From Sporomusaceae bacterium UBA7701 (GTDB lineage: Bacteria > Bacillota > Negativicutes > Sporomusales > UBA7701): DNA of 64,000 nt. Below the pieces are notes generated by a model. That model was not told where the DNA came from and ran no database searches. It saw nothing but the letters and a program-made list of their open reading frames with translations. Both the position numbers and the translations under genes were made by a program. The stretch lies in NCBI GenBank assembly GCA_002482545.1, contig DLGF01000015.1, positions 1-64,000 of the forward strand, read 5' to 3'. The stretch's first letter is position 1. The number at the start of each line of letters is the position of its first letter. Shown piece after piece: positions 43,064-52,085 of this stretch.

Positions 43064-44404
43064 ATGCAAAAAGACCAGGATATGGAAAGGAACCTGAAGA
43101 AAGACCTGGGCCTGATCTCGTCTATGGCGCTCGTTGTCGGCATGGTTATCGGATCGGGCATTTTCATGAAACCGGGCAAAGTAATCGAAGCCGCCGGCGA
43201 CTCGACCCTGGGACTTGCCGCATGGGTACTGGGCGGGCTTATTACTTTGGCCGCCGGTTTGACGGTGGCCGAATTGGGGGCCCAGATTCCTAGGACCGGC
43301 GGCTTATATACGTATTTGGACGAGGTGTACGGCAAAGTATGGGGTTATCTGTTCGGCTGGGTCCAGACCCTGATATACGGTCCGGCGACTATCGGGGCCC
43401 TGGGGCTGTATTTTTCCACCTTGCTGCTGCCCTTTTTCGGCATCGCCCCGTCGCTGCGGATGCCGATTGCCATTGCGGCGGTCGTTTTTCTCGCCGGCAT
43501 TAACGCGCTGGGGTCCAAGTACGGAGGATTCATCCAGTCGGCCGCCACCGCCGCGAAGCTCATCCCCATCGCGCTTATCGCCGTCTTCGGCCTGATCCAG
43601 GGAAATGGGCAGATTCTCGGCATGCCGAGCGGCGCCGGTCAGGCGGCGGGCATGGGAGCCGCCATTCTGGCGACGCTCTGGGCCTATGACGGCTGGATCG
43701 GCGTGGGCTTTGTAGCCGGAGAAATGAAGAACCCGGCGAAACAATTGCCGCAGGCCATTGTGATTGGTCTCGGCATCGTGGCGGTCGCTTATATCTCCGT
43801 CAACCTGGCCATCCTTCACGTGATACCGGCGTCGGAGGTGGTCCGCCTCGGCCAGCTTGCCGCGGGGACGACGGCCGGGCTGCTGTTTGGCGAATTCGGC
43901 GGCAAACTGATCAGCATCGGCATTCTGGTCTCGATTTTCGGGACGCTCAACGGCTATATCCTGACCAGTCCCCGCGTGCCTTACGCCATGGCCCTCCGGG
44001 GCCAGCTCCCCGCCTCGGGCTTTATCGGGCAGACTCATCAGAGCTTCGGGACGCCGGTCAACGCCACGATCCTTCAGGTCATCCTGGCCGTTGTGCTGAT
44101 GACCCTGGGCGACCCCGACCGCCTGACCGATATTGCCATGTTTATTATCTGGACATTTTATATCCTGGCGTTCCTGGCGGTATTCACGCTGCGGCGCAGA
44201 GATCCCAAGGCAGTCAGGCCCTACAGCGTTCCCGGCTATCCGGTCGTTCCGGCCATAGCGATTGCCGGCGCGGCCTACATCGTCATCAGCACGCTGCTGA
44301 CCAAGCCGAGCGATACCCTGTACGCGCTACTGATCACCGCGGCGGGCATCCCGATCTACTGGCTTATCAACAGGGGCGGCGGCAAACCCGATTCCCCGGC
44401 CTAA
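43064..44404 (+). CDS. APC-family amino acid permease
   Basis: This 446-residue, 12-helix transporter has the APC N-terminal signature VVGMVIGSGIFMKPG and the helix-6 region LWAYDGWIGVGFVAGEMKNP, closest in character to SteT/LAT-type exchangers. The substrate is unknown. The ATG at 43064 follows AATAAGAAGG; an ATG at 43082 is an alternative. The 201-bp upstream gap shows no strong promoter. Confidence 0.9.
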   Translation: MQKDQDMERNLKKDLGLISSMALVVGMVIGSGIFMKPGKVIEAAGDSTLGLAAWVLGGLITLAAGLTVAELGAQIPRTGGLYTYLDEVYGKVWGYLFGWVQTLIYGPATIGALGLYFSTLLLPFFGIAPSLRMPIAIAAVVFLAGINALGSKYGGFIQSAATAAKLIPIALIAVFGLIQGNGQILGMPSGAGQAAGMGAAILATLWAYDGWIGVGFVAGEMKNPAKQLPQAIVIGLGIVAVAYISVNLAILHVIPASEVVRLGQLAAGTTAGLLFGEFGGKLISIGILVSIFGTLNGYILTSPRVPYAMALRGQLPASGFIGQTHQSFGTPVNATILQVILAVVLMTLGDPDRLTDIAMFIIWTFYILAFLAVFTLRRRDPKAVRPYSVPGYPVVPAIAIAGAAYIVISTLLTKPSDTLYALLITAAGIPIYWLINRGGGKPDSPA

Positions 44405-44405
44405 G

Positions 44406-44447
44406 AAGCTGAAGAGCAACGGTCCAGGACCGTTGCTCTTCAGCTTT
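44406..44447. terminator. Long near-perfect palindromic terminator
   Basis: A 20-nt arm from 44406 pairs with the arm ending at 44446 around one central base (effective loop 3-5 nt), then TTTATG. It lies between convergent genes. Confidence 0.85.
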
Positions 44448-44508
44448 ATGTGGGGGCGGGATTACTTCCGATCGATTTCAGGCGATATTGCCAGCCCTTT
44501 TGCGAGGC

Positions 44509-45639
44509 TCAGCTTATCCGGTCCAAATCCTCGCGGCCGGTCAGCTCCAAGACTTCTTCCGGCAAACGCCGCGGGCGGTTCTGGATCAGGGCCGTCTCTT
44601 CGTGGGTAAGGATACCCTTGAAGGATACCAGGCTCCTCCGCAGATAGGCGTCCCGCCGGCAAGCCTCTTTCACGCCGTGATTGGCGATGGCCAGGAGATG
44701 GGGGAGCGCGACCGCCGCATAGGCGATGGTGGTGGTATTGGGCACCGCGCCGGGAATGTTGTCGACACCGTAGTGGACGATCCCGTCGACGATGTAGGTC
44801 GGATCAGCGTGAGTCGTCGGCCGATAGGTTTCAATGGCCCCGCCGATGTCGGCGCTGACATCGACGATGGCGGAGCCTTTGCGCATGAGCTGGAGCATAT
44901 CCCGGGTAATCAGATGCTCTTTCCGGTGCTTGGGCCATTTGACGCAATTGACGACAAGATCGGTGCCCGGCAGCAGGTCTTTGATATTCTGCCTGTTGGA
45001 AAAAGCGGTGCAAACATTCTTGGGGAAGATTTGGCCGCATTGCCTTAAAACCCCGACGTTGATATCCATGAGCGTAACCCGGGCTCCCAGGGCGGCCAGG
45101 ACGTCGGTCGCCGCTTTGCCGACGATTCCCGCCCCAAGGACGATGGCGTTGATTCCCGGCGCCCCGGCGACGCCTGAAACCAACTTTCCGCTGCCGCCAT
45201 AGGCGGTGGTCAGGCAAAGCGTCCCCATGATCGCCCCCAGTCTGCCGGCCACTTCGCAGTTGGGGGACCCGAAGCGGTGGGTGTCCTCGGCGGCAAACCC
45301 GATTATCTTTTTGGCCAGCATGATATCCACTTCTTCCCGGTTGGCGGCGGGATGAAAACAAGCCAGCATGATTTGGCCCTCGCGCAGAAGCTCATATTCT
45401 TCCGGCAGCAATTCCTTCACCTTGGCCACCAGTTCGCTGTGCCTGTAGATTTCCCGCATATCGCCGCATATCGCCGCCCCGGCGCTTAGATAATCTTCAT
45501 CCCGGAAGCCGGATAATTCCCCGGCTCCTTTTTGCACAAGAACGCTATGGCCGCACGACCGCAATTCCGCCACGCCGGCCGGGGTCATAATCGTCCTTGC
45601 CTCACCTGGTTTATTTTCTTTCAGCACTCCCACGATCAT
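44509..45639 (-). CDS. ald: Alanine dehydrogenase
   Basis: This 376-residue NAD enzyme interconverts alanine and pyruvate plus ammonia. Landmarks are MTPAGVAEL, CFHPAANREE with the catalytic His, the nucleotide loop GAGIVGKAA, and VDVSADIGGAIETYRPTTHADPTY ending the active site (ADIGG replaces the common IDQGG). GGAGGG precedes the ATG. It is 56 bp downstream of gltS on the same strand, so the pair probably handles amino-acid uptake and deamination. Confidence 0.92.
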   Translation of the reverse strand: MIVGVLKENKPGEARTIMTPAGVAELRSCGHSVLVQKGAGELSGFRDEDYLSAGAAICGDMREIYRHSELVAKVKELLPEEYELLREGQIMLACFHPAANREEVDIMLAKKIIGFAAEDTHRFGSPNCEVAGRLGAIMGTLCLTTAYGGSGKLVSGVAGAPGINAIVLGAGIVGKAATDVLAALGARVTLMDINVGVLRQCGQIFPKNVCTAFSNRQNIKDLLPGTDLVVNCVKWPKHRKEHLITRDMLQLMRKGSAIVDVSADIGGAIETYRPTTHADPTYIVDGIVHYGVDNIPGAVPNTTTIAYAAVALPHLLAIANHGVKEACRRDAYLRRSLVSFKGILTHEETALIQNRPRRLPEEVLELTGREDLDRIS

Positions 45640-45695
45640 CGTGATCCCTCCGTTTCATCCGTGCAGTGTGGTGCGATGGTTCGGGCAGGAGCCTC

Positions 45696-47090
45696 CTAGC
45701 CCGAGACCGGCGGGCAATTGGTGGCCTCGCTGTGTTTGCGGACCAGCGGCAGGCCGGGATACCACCATCGCATAAAGAGCGCCAGGCTGAAAAAGCCGAA
45801 CAAGTAGATGAATGCGGGGGTGAGGAAGCCCCACAGCTGTCCGGTGGACAATAAGATGGGCCCGAAAGTCACTACCAATATATCGGTGGGCGAAGTAAGC
45901 GGCGCGCAAATCGCCGTGTCCTCGAAGGTCTTGGACTTCATATCCGGGTCGACAATCCTCGATAAAACAAAGCTGTTGGCGTATACGCCGGTGAGAAAGC
46001 CGAATACGAACATGCCCCGTTCGAACCAGTCCTTGCGATTCATGCGGGGGGCGAGATATAAAAAGGAGCCGATGATGAACACTCCTCCGGCCAGCAGCAG
46101 CAAGGCCAGCGGCGCGGCGTACTTGATGATGATGGAGAGTTTGATGGAGGTCAGGCCGAAAAACACCAGGTAATCGGTCGCAAAGCCGGCGATGCTGGAG
46201 GTGATCCGGTAGTCGATGTACTTCTTGGCGCCGCATTTGCCAAGCACCCAGGAGAAGGCCAGAGCGGTCAGGAACGCCCCGGAGAAGGACGGGAGGGAAA
46301 AATTGTAGGCGGCGCCGAGCCGGCTGGCCAGCAGGTAGCCCAGGCCGGCCGGCAGCAGCATCAGCGCGGCGTGAAAGGCCAAGGTGTCCAGGCTGATCTC
46401 CGCGATGGTGTTGTCGCCCAGGCTTTCCCGTTTCTCGCGGGGCAGCAGCCCGGTACGGAATTCCAGAGGCAGCGTCTTGAAATCGCAGACGTAATTGGTA
46501 ATGCCGTTTTTGGTGGCCCACTTGATGAGGGCTATGCCCCCGAAAACGCCGGTGAGAATGCCGAAGGTCGCCGAGGTGATTCCCAGGTCGGTGGCATCGG
46601 CCCAGCCGTATTGGGCGAAAGTCGAGCCGACCGCGGCGGCTGTGCCGGGCCCTCCCGCCCAGCCGGCACCGAGGATGAAGCCAAAACCGGGCGGCAATTC
46701 AGGCCAGATGATCGTCATAATATAGAAAGCGAACAGGATTGGCAGAGTATACTGAAGCATATAGCTGACTTCCCGGAAACAAAGGTAGCTGCCCAGCCGC
46801 TCCAAATCCGCCTTCAGCTGCGAGGCACTCCCGATTTCAAGGCCCCGGATACCCATGGAAACGAATACGAGGATAATGAGCAGTCCGGCATAGGAACCGA
46901 TTTGATCCGAGAAGGGAACGATCTTCAATACGCCGGGGCCGAGGATAAAGCCGAATATCCCGGCAATCAAACTGGCGGGCATAAAGTATTCCTGGAAAAA
47001 CTTCACCTTGGCCCGCAGTAACTGGCCCAATAAAATAAAGCCGCTCGCGAATGCCAGATCCAATAACAGGCTATAGGCGCTGTACCCCAT
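45696..47090 (-). CDS. gltS: GltS-family sodium/glutamate symporter
   Basis: This 464-residue transporter has about ten or more membrane helices, with the GltS features GAGWAGGPGTAAAVGSTF (first re-entrant region) and CAPLTSPTDILVVTFGP near the end. It imports glutamate or a related acid with sodium. GGAGGAGG 7 nt before the ATG at 47090 fixes the start; the frame opens further to 47129. It is upstream of ald and divergent from an RpiR regulator. Confidence 0.9.
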   Translation of the reverse strand: MGYSAYSLLLDLAFASGFILLGQLLRAKVKFFQEYFMPASLIAGIFGFILGPGVLKIVPFSDQIGSYAGLLIILVFVSMGIRGLEIGSASQLKADLERLGSYLCFREVSYMLQYTLPILFAFYIMTIIWPELPPGFGFILGAGWAGGPGTAAAVGSTFAQYGWADATDLGITSATFGILTGVFGGIALIKWATKNGITNYVCDFKTLPLEFRTGLLPREKRESLGDNTIAEISLDTLAFHAALMLLPAGLGYLLASRLGAAYNFSLPSFSGAFLTALAFSWVLGKCGAKKYIDYRITSSIAGFATDYLVFFGLTSIKLSIIIKYAAPLALLLLAGGVFIIGSFLYLAPRMNRKDWFERGMFVFGFLTGVYANSFVLSRIVDPDMKSKTFEDTAICAPLTSPTDILVVTFGPILLSTGQLWGFLTPAFIYLFGFFSLALFMRWWYPGLPLVRKHSEATNCPPVSG

Positions 47091-47504
47091 TTGTTTTCCT
47101 CCTCCGTACTGATACTTCGCTTGGCACATCGCTGGTTTGGACGCTGCCCGTGACGTACGCTATACGTTCACCCTCCTTCGTTTGCCACCCTGCCCGGCGG
47201 CTTTGAGCCGATCAGGCGTCCTGAGGGAATGGCTCGAGCCCGCGGCGCTCGAGTTGTCCGCCCAGCCGGCTGATGCTTAGCTAATGAGGACGAAAATGCA
47301 GATAGACGGAGGCGATTGCTGCTTAAATTTGGGCGGGTTTTCGGCTGGCATTTCCAACTTAACCCTGGGTTAATTGCAATTATATCAATGTTGTTAAAAT
47401 TTCGTCAATAATTATTTTGTAGTTATTATAACAATAAATATTTTTTCCCTTGCATTAATGTTATAATGTTTACGGAATGCTTTAATTTCTGAAGGTGGTT
47501 AGGC
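47091..47504. other. Divergent gltS-rpiR regulatory region
   Basis: This 414-bp gap has a GC-rich left half and a strongly AT-rich right half. A perfect odd dyad TTAACCC-T-GGGTTAA lies at 47359-47373, a candidate RpiR operator. TATAAT at 47462-47467 is a likely -10 box for rpiR; its -35 box is weak. Confidence 0.55.
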
Positions 47505-48392
47505 ATGAATTCCCCAGTTGATAAAATAAAAAACAAACAAAGTTTTATTCAGCATGTCCAGGCCAAACAAGAAAGCTATACCGGCGTTTATCGAAAATTG
47601 GCCAGCTATTTGATCAATAATTTTGTCGAAGTGGCTTTCATGAGAGCGCAGCAATGGGCGGCGGAAGTGGAAACATCCGAAGTGTCCGTCATCCGTTTTG
47701 TCCGGGTTCTGGGGTTTAAGGGCTATCCGGATTTTTCCGAGAAACTTCAGCAGATCATCCGGAACCAGATGACAACGACCGAGTATGCGGAACTGTCGGT
47801 AAAAAAAGGCCGCAAAGGGATGGATATCCTGATGGATATCATCAAGTCCGAAGAACGCAACTTTAATGAATTGGTTTCCAAGTACTCGCCGAAAGTCATG
47901 GCCGAGATTGTCGAGCTCCTGGGCAGGACCGAGCGAGTGGCGGTTGTCGGGCTGCGCTCGTCCAGCTCCCTGGCGGAGTATTCGAGTTACATGTTCACCC
48001 GCGCCCTGGCCAAGGAGGTAATTACCATCAATCAGGGCGGGGTCGAGACGTTCGATTCCTTTCTGCCCTGGGAAGGAAAAGAGGCTGTGGCGGTTGTGTT
48101 CGGATATCCGCGATATCCGGTCAGAACGCTGGAAATCGCGGAATATCTGAAAAGATTCAATTGGCCGGTTGTGGCGGTTACGAACAATGAGTTGTCCCCG
48201 CTGGTGCCGCTCGCCGACTATGTACTGTACGCCCCGGCCCACTCGGTGGCTTTTACCGATTCGATGGGAGCCGCCTCGGTGATCATCAACACCATTATCA
48301 TGGAATATATTAACAAATACCAGGACAGCTCCCTTGAAAGGCTGAAACGATTTGAGGAACTGGCCCGCGAGAAGCAGTACTATTGGACCTGA
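47505..48392 (+). CDS. MurR/RpiR-family transcriptional regulator
   Basis: This 295-residue protein has an N-terminal RpiR helix-turn-helix (about 25-100; TSEVSVIRFVRVLGFKGYPDF) and a C-terminal SIS domain (about 130-260; VAVVGLRSSSSLAEYSSYMF). SIS domains sense phosphosugars in classic members; here the partners are amino-acid genes, so the ligand is open. GAAGGTGG precedes the ATG. It is divergent from gltS-ald and probably controls them. Confidence 0.92.
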   Translation: MNSPVDKIKNKQSFIQHVQAKQESYTGVYRKLASYLINNFVEVAFMRAQQWAAEVETSEVSVIRFVRVLGFKGYPDFSEKLQQIIRNQMTTTEYAELSVKKGRKGMDILMDIIKSEERNFNELVSKYSPKVMAEIVELLGRTERVAVVGLRSSSSLAEYSSYMFTRALAKEVITINQGGVETFDSFLPWEGKEAVAVVFGYPRYPVRTLEIAEYLKRFNWPVVAVTNNELSPLVPLADYVLYAPAHSVAFTDSMGAASVIINTIIMEYINKYQDSSLERLKRFEELAREKQYYWT

Positions 48393-48405
48393 TGACCATA
48401 AAAAT

Positions 48406-48479
48406 AAGCCTTCTGTGTGACAGAAGGCTTCAGAGTATAGACAACCCAGGCAACGGCGGGAGCCGTTGCTTTTTTCTTT
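48406..48479 (+). terminator. Two tandem stem-loops, the second a terminator
   Basis: AAGCCTTCTGT (48406-48416)/ACAGAAGGCTT (48420-48430) has no T-run. It is followed by GCAACGGC (48450-48457)/GCCGTTGC (48462-48469) with TTTTTTCTTT. Confidence 0.85.
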
Positions 48480-48484
48480 GACGG

Positions 48485-50866
48485 CTAATTGATGAGCGAC
48501 CCGTTCATGACCCGGTTCCGGCCTTGCTGTTTGGCCCGGTACAGGGCGTCGTCCGCTACGGCGATAAAGTGGACGGCATCGGGGGGAGCGGCGAGCGCAG
48601 GGTCATAGGTGGCCACTCCGAGACTGGCGGTAATCCGGGCGGTAAAAGTGCCGGTGTTGTCGGGGAAATAGGATTGTTCGACGGCGTCCCGGATTTTTTC
48701 CGCCAGGGTCAAGACCTCGCTGTTGGGGCACTCGGGCAGGATGACGGAAAACTCTTCGCCGCCGTAGCGGGCGGGGAAGTCGATGTTGCGGACCGACTCT
48801 TGCAGGATCTTGCCGATTTGGGTGAGCAGTTTATCGCCGGTCGGATGTCCGTAGGTGTCGTTGTAAACCTTGAATTTATCCAGGTCGAACATGATGAGGC
48901 TGAGCGGCCTCTTCAGCGTGGCCGCCCGCCGGATCTCCGTATTGAGGAACATGTCGAAGTTGCGGCGGTTGGCCAGACCGGTCAGCCCGTCGGAGAGAGC
49001 CATGGCTTTCACCTGATTGTACAAGTGGGCTTTCTCGATGCCCAGGGCGACCTGCTGGGCCATGAGCGCGGCAAAGGACGTACGGTCGATCTGGTCCGGC
49101 GTGAGCGAGCGGCGCCAGCCAAGGATGATCAGGCCGAGGATGCGGCTGTCGACCGGCAGGGGCATCAGCATGATCGTGCTGGGGGAGCTTTCGGTGCAAA
49201 GGTCTTTCAGGGGAGGAAAGATGTCGGGGGAGGCGGTTACGGGGATGATGGCGCTGACCTTTTCATTCAGTTCGGGAAAAGCTCCCAGGTCAAACCCGCC
49301 GGGTTTGCAATTCAAGCCGAAGGAAGCCTTGAAAGTCATGACCGATTTCAGGTTAGTTTCCGGCAGCAAAAAACCGAGGCCCATGTCGGCGTTGAGGGCC
49401 CGGGCCGTATGGGACACGCATTGCTGCATGATGGTGTCGGTGTCGATGGTCGCTGCCGCCGACTGGGCGATCTGATAGAGAAACTGTTCCTCATTCAGGC
49501 GCAGTTTGGTCTGTTCATAGAGCATGGCGCTGGCAATGGCTGCGCCGGCATGATAGCCCAGGGCCTTGAGCAGCAGCACGTCCCGTTCGTTAAACGCATT
49601 TTTTTCGCTGGAATAGGCCTCGATGACGCCGATGATTTCCTTGTCATTGATTAGCGGGGCGCAGATAATGGAGCGGATGCTGGTGAAGATGAGCTGGGGG
49701 CGGAAGAGTTCCGGATGAAGCGCCAGATCGTCGATGCTTGAAGCCGTTTTTTCGGCGCACACCTGACCGGCGAGACTGTTGCAAAGGGGGATGAAATCAG
49801 GCGGGGAATTAAAACCGTAGGTGGCGACAACTTGCAAACTGGAGCGGTCTTTGCCGAACAGGGCGATAGCGCTCTGCCGGGCTCCCATCATGTCGGCCAC
49901 CATATCGGCGATGGCGTCGAGGGTTTCCTCCAAATGAAGCTGCGAGGAAATAATCATGCCGATTTTGGCGAGAATATCTTCAAACAATCCGCGCTGGCGT
50001 TCCGATTCCTGATAGAGTTTGGCATTCTTGTCGGCGAGTTCTTCCATATTTTCTTTCAGCCGGATGACTTCGTCAAAGGGGCGTTGAATGACGAAAATAT
50101 AGAGCAGTCGAAGGATATAGAGATTGGCGAGAACCTTGAAGAAGTGGCCGGCCACGTTGAGGCTGGCGGTGGTGTGGGGTACGAGGGAAAAGCTGAAGTC
50201 GGCCAGCGTCCCAAAGAGCAGCGCGTACAGCGGCAGATTGCCCGCATGATCGGAAAGACGCCGGTACAGAATAATAAGCGTCAGGAAATCAATGAGAAAG
50301 GCTCCCCGCTGGATATATTCCGCCGCCGGCTGGTCAAAAGCACTGATGGATAAGGCGGGCCAGAGGGTGAAGCCGAAGAGGGTGCTGGCGGCGAGCCCGA
50401 CGGTGGCGATCAAGGTGCAGTAAAGCAGGGCTTTTTTGGATGCGTAATGGGGCGCGGTTCCCCCCGACATGGGAAGAGTGGCGGCGTAGAGCATCCCCAG
50501 GGACCAGACCAGGCGGGAAACCACCCAGGAGGACGCCCAAACATGGCCGGCCATTGTTCCTGCCCCAAACATCCCGGGAAACGAGAGAACATGCACCAGT
50601 TCCAGGATCGAGACGCTGAGGACGACGAGGCTGATGGCCGTTACCTGGAAGTTGTTGCCATTGCCGGCGCCGTACCAGGTGATGAAGAAAATGATGAACC
50701 CCAGGACAATGCAGGCAATTTCAAACAGTCCATGCGAAATCAACAGGTGGGGCGGATCAAGCGCGAGGGAGGTTAGCCCACCGAACGAAAGAAAACCGAA
50801 AAGGAAAACAGCCAGAATGGGAACCGCGTGTTTGGGATTCAAGGCGTGTAAAGCAGGTGTGGTCAT
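48485..50866 (-). CDS. MASE3-GAF-GAF-GGDEF diguanylate cyclase
   Basis: This protein of about 793 residues has an N-terminal membrane sensor of seven or eight helices (MASE3-like, about 10-265), a short coiled linker, two GAF domains (about 300-460 and 470-620) and a GGDEF domain. The active site is intact (ARYGGEEFSVILPE), and the inhibitory I-site RNID lies five residues ahead of GGEEF. It should make c-di-GMP in response to a membrane or small-molecule signal. AAGGAGGTG fixes the ATG at 50866; the frame opens to 50911. Confidence 0.92.
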   Translation of the reverse strand: MTTPALHALNPKHAVPILAVFLFGFLSFGGLTSLALDPPHLLISHGLFEIACIVLGFIIFFITWYGAGNGNNFQVTAISLVVLSVSILELVHVLSFPGMFGAGTMAGHVWASSWVVSRLVWSLGMLYAATLPMSGGTAPHYASKKALLYCTLIATVGLAASTLFGFTLWPALSISAFDQPAAEYIQRGAFLIDFLTLIILYRRLSDHAGNLPLYALLFGTLADFSFSLVPHTTASLNVAGHFFKVLANLYILRLLYIFVIQRPFDEVIRLKENMEELADKNAKLYQESERQRGLFEDILAKIGMIISSQLHLEETLDAIADMVADMMGARQSAIALFGKDRSSLQVVATYGFNSPPDFIPLCNSLAGQVCAEKTASSIDDLALHPELFRPQLIFTSIRSIICAPLINDKEIIGVIEAYSSEKNAFNERDVLLLKALGYHAGAAIASAMLYEQTKLRLNEEQFLYQIAQSAAATIDTDTIMQQCVSHTARALNADMGLGFLLPETNLKSVMTFKASFGLNCKPGGFDLGAFPELNEKVSAIIPVTASPDIFPPLKDLCTESSPSTIMLMPLPVDSRILGLIILGWRRSLTPDQIDRTSFAALMAQQVALGIEKAHLYNQVKAMALSDGLTGLANRRNFDMFLNTEIRRAATLKRPLSLIMFDLDKFKVYNDTYGHPTGDKLLTQIGKILQESVRNIDFPARYGGEEFSVILPECPNSEVLTLAEKIRDAVEQSYFPDNTGTFTARITASLGVATYDPALAAPPDAVHFIAVADDALYRAKQQGRNRVMNGSLIN

Positions 50867-50964
50867 AGGGGGCACCTCCTTTTGATGCGGGATAGTCATC
50901 CGATATATCATATGCCGGATCCGTTATTGTCGTTCAGGTATGTCAACCATTGGGGGCGAAATAG

Positions 50965-51201
50965 TTGGAACAAGTGTGTCCGGTTTGCAACGCGCTGGCT
51001 TCGGTGGAGGAACGCTGTCCGGTATGTGGCGGGCCGATGGCGGATGGCGGGGCCATCGAAAACTATCTGGGACCTTACAGTCCTTACATGCCGGTGGATT
51101 CTCTCCAGCAGTTCGCGCCCGACCGGCAGTGCGTCCATCTCCTGTATTGTCCGCGCTGCCATTACGACACAAGGGCGGCCTGGGAACTGGTGATGATCTA
51201 A
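50965..51201 (+). CDS. Small zinc-ribbon-like protein
   Basis: This 78-residue protein has CPVC and CPVCGG near the N-terminus and CPRCHYDTRAAWELV near the C-terminus, a likely zinc-binding pattern. It begins with TTG after GGGGGCG. No specific family is recognised. Confidence 0.6.
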   Translation: MEQVCPVCNALASVEERCPVCGGPMADGGAIENYLGPYSPYMPVDSLQQFAPDRQCVHLLYCPRCHYDTRAAWELVMI

Positions 51202-51261
51202 ATTTGCGGCATAATTCGACGGCGATCGGCGAAAACTAGAGAAAAAGATTGAGGTGATTTT

Positions 51262-51651
51262 GTGTCAAGCGAAAATCCTGTTGTGAAATGCACCGTGGAT
51301 CAATGTACCCACTGGATGCAGGGAAATCAGTGCATGGCGTCGAAAATTGGCATTTATAACGACGAAGCAAAAGGGGATTCCTCCGCCTCGGCCGATACGC
51401 AGTGCAAGTCCTTTCACGCCAACAAAGGCATCGGGGATATGGTGGGCGCCCTTCATAACGCGAATATCGGCGGCACGGTGCGGGCGGCTTTCGCCGAGGG
51501 TACTCAGATCACCCCTACGGTTGAATGTTATGTAAACAATTGCAAATACTGGAATGAGGGCAACTACTGCCACGCATCCGCCATCGAGGTCGACGGGCTG
51601 AATGCCGCGAAAACCACCGATACCGACTGTAAGACCTTTGAAGTCAGATAA
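51262..51651 (+). CDS. DUF1540-domain protein, two copies
   Basis: This 129-residue protein contains two DUF1540 modules (about 5-50 and 85-128), each with the pattern V-x-C-x3-x-C-x-W ... C-x-A-x-I ... T-x-C-x-x-F. The domains are probably metal-binding; the function is unknown, though such proteins are common in spore-formers. It begins with GTG after TTGAGGTGA. A strong terminator follows. Confidence 0.88.
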   Translation: MSSENPVVKCTVDQCTHWMQGNQCMASKIGIYNDEAKGDSSASADTQCKSFHANKGIGDMVGALHNANIGGTVRAAFAEGTQITPTVECYVNNCKYWNEGNYCHASAIEVDGLNAAKTTDTDCKTFEVR

Positions 51652-51687
51652 AAAAACGCCGGGAGAAAAAATCCCGGCGTTTTTTTA
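51650..51687. terminator. Bidirectional terminator
   Basis: AACGCCGGGA/TCCCGGCGTT (arms at 51655-51664 and 51672-51681), flanked by A- and T-runs, between convergent genes. Confidence 0.92.
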
Positions 51688-51735
51688 AGCGCGTTTTCCT
51701 GAAATTCCACATATCATGAAGCAGCGTAGGTCATT

Positions 51736-51954
51736 TTAGTGCTTATGATGGCAGCCGCAGCTGCAATCATGGTGATGTTCCTCCGGCTGGGCCGCAGCCA
51801 GGGCGGTTTTTACCTGGCCCTTTATATGGTCTAGGTAAAGGCGGCGCAGTCTGGCCTGCTCGTCCTTCTCGGATTCGGTAAGGCCTTCGCTGCGCTGTTT
51901 GCGGGATAATTCGTTGATTCTGGCGATACTTTCCGGACTGATCAAATGGCTCAC
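51736..51954 (-). CDS. DUF896 (YnzC-type) protein with His/Cys-rich tail
   Basis: This 72-residue protein has a typical DUF896 helical hairpin (IARINELSRKQRSEGLTESE, then QARLRRLYLDHIKGQV). The tail EEHHHDCSCGCHHKH is unusual and looks metal-binding. The function of the family is poorly known (YnzC-like proteins appear in SOS or ribosome-associated settings). Confidence 0.85.
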   Translation of the reverse strand: MSHLISPESIARINELSRKQRSEGLTESEKDEQARLRRLYLDHIKGQVKTALAAAQPEEHHHDCSCGCHHKH

Positions 51955-52085
51955 CTCAATCGGTTTATTGTACCTATACTATCAAATTACTGCAGCGGGT
52001 GCAAGGCTGCCGGCAGTGTATAGGCTGCACGCATCCCAGCGACTCCATAAAATAAGCGGCAGAAGAAAAGCGGGGAGGAAGTCTG

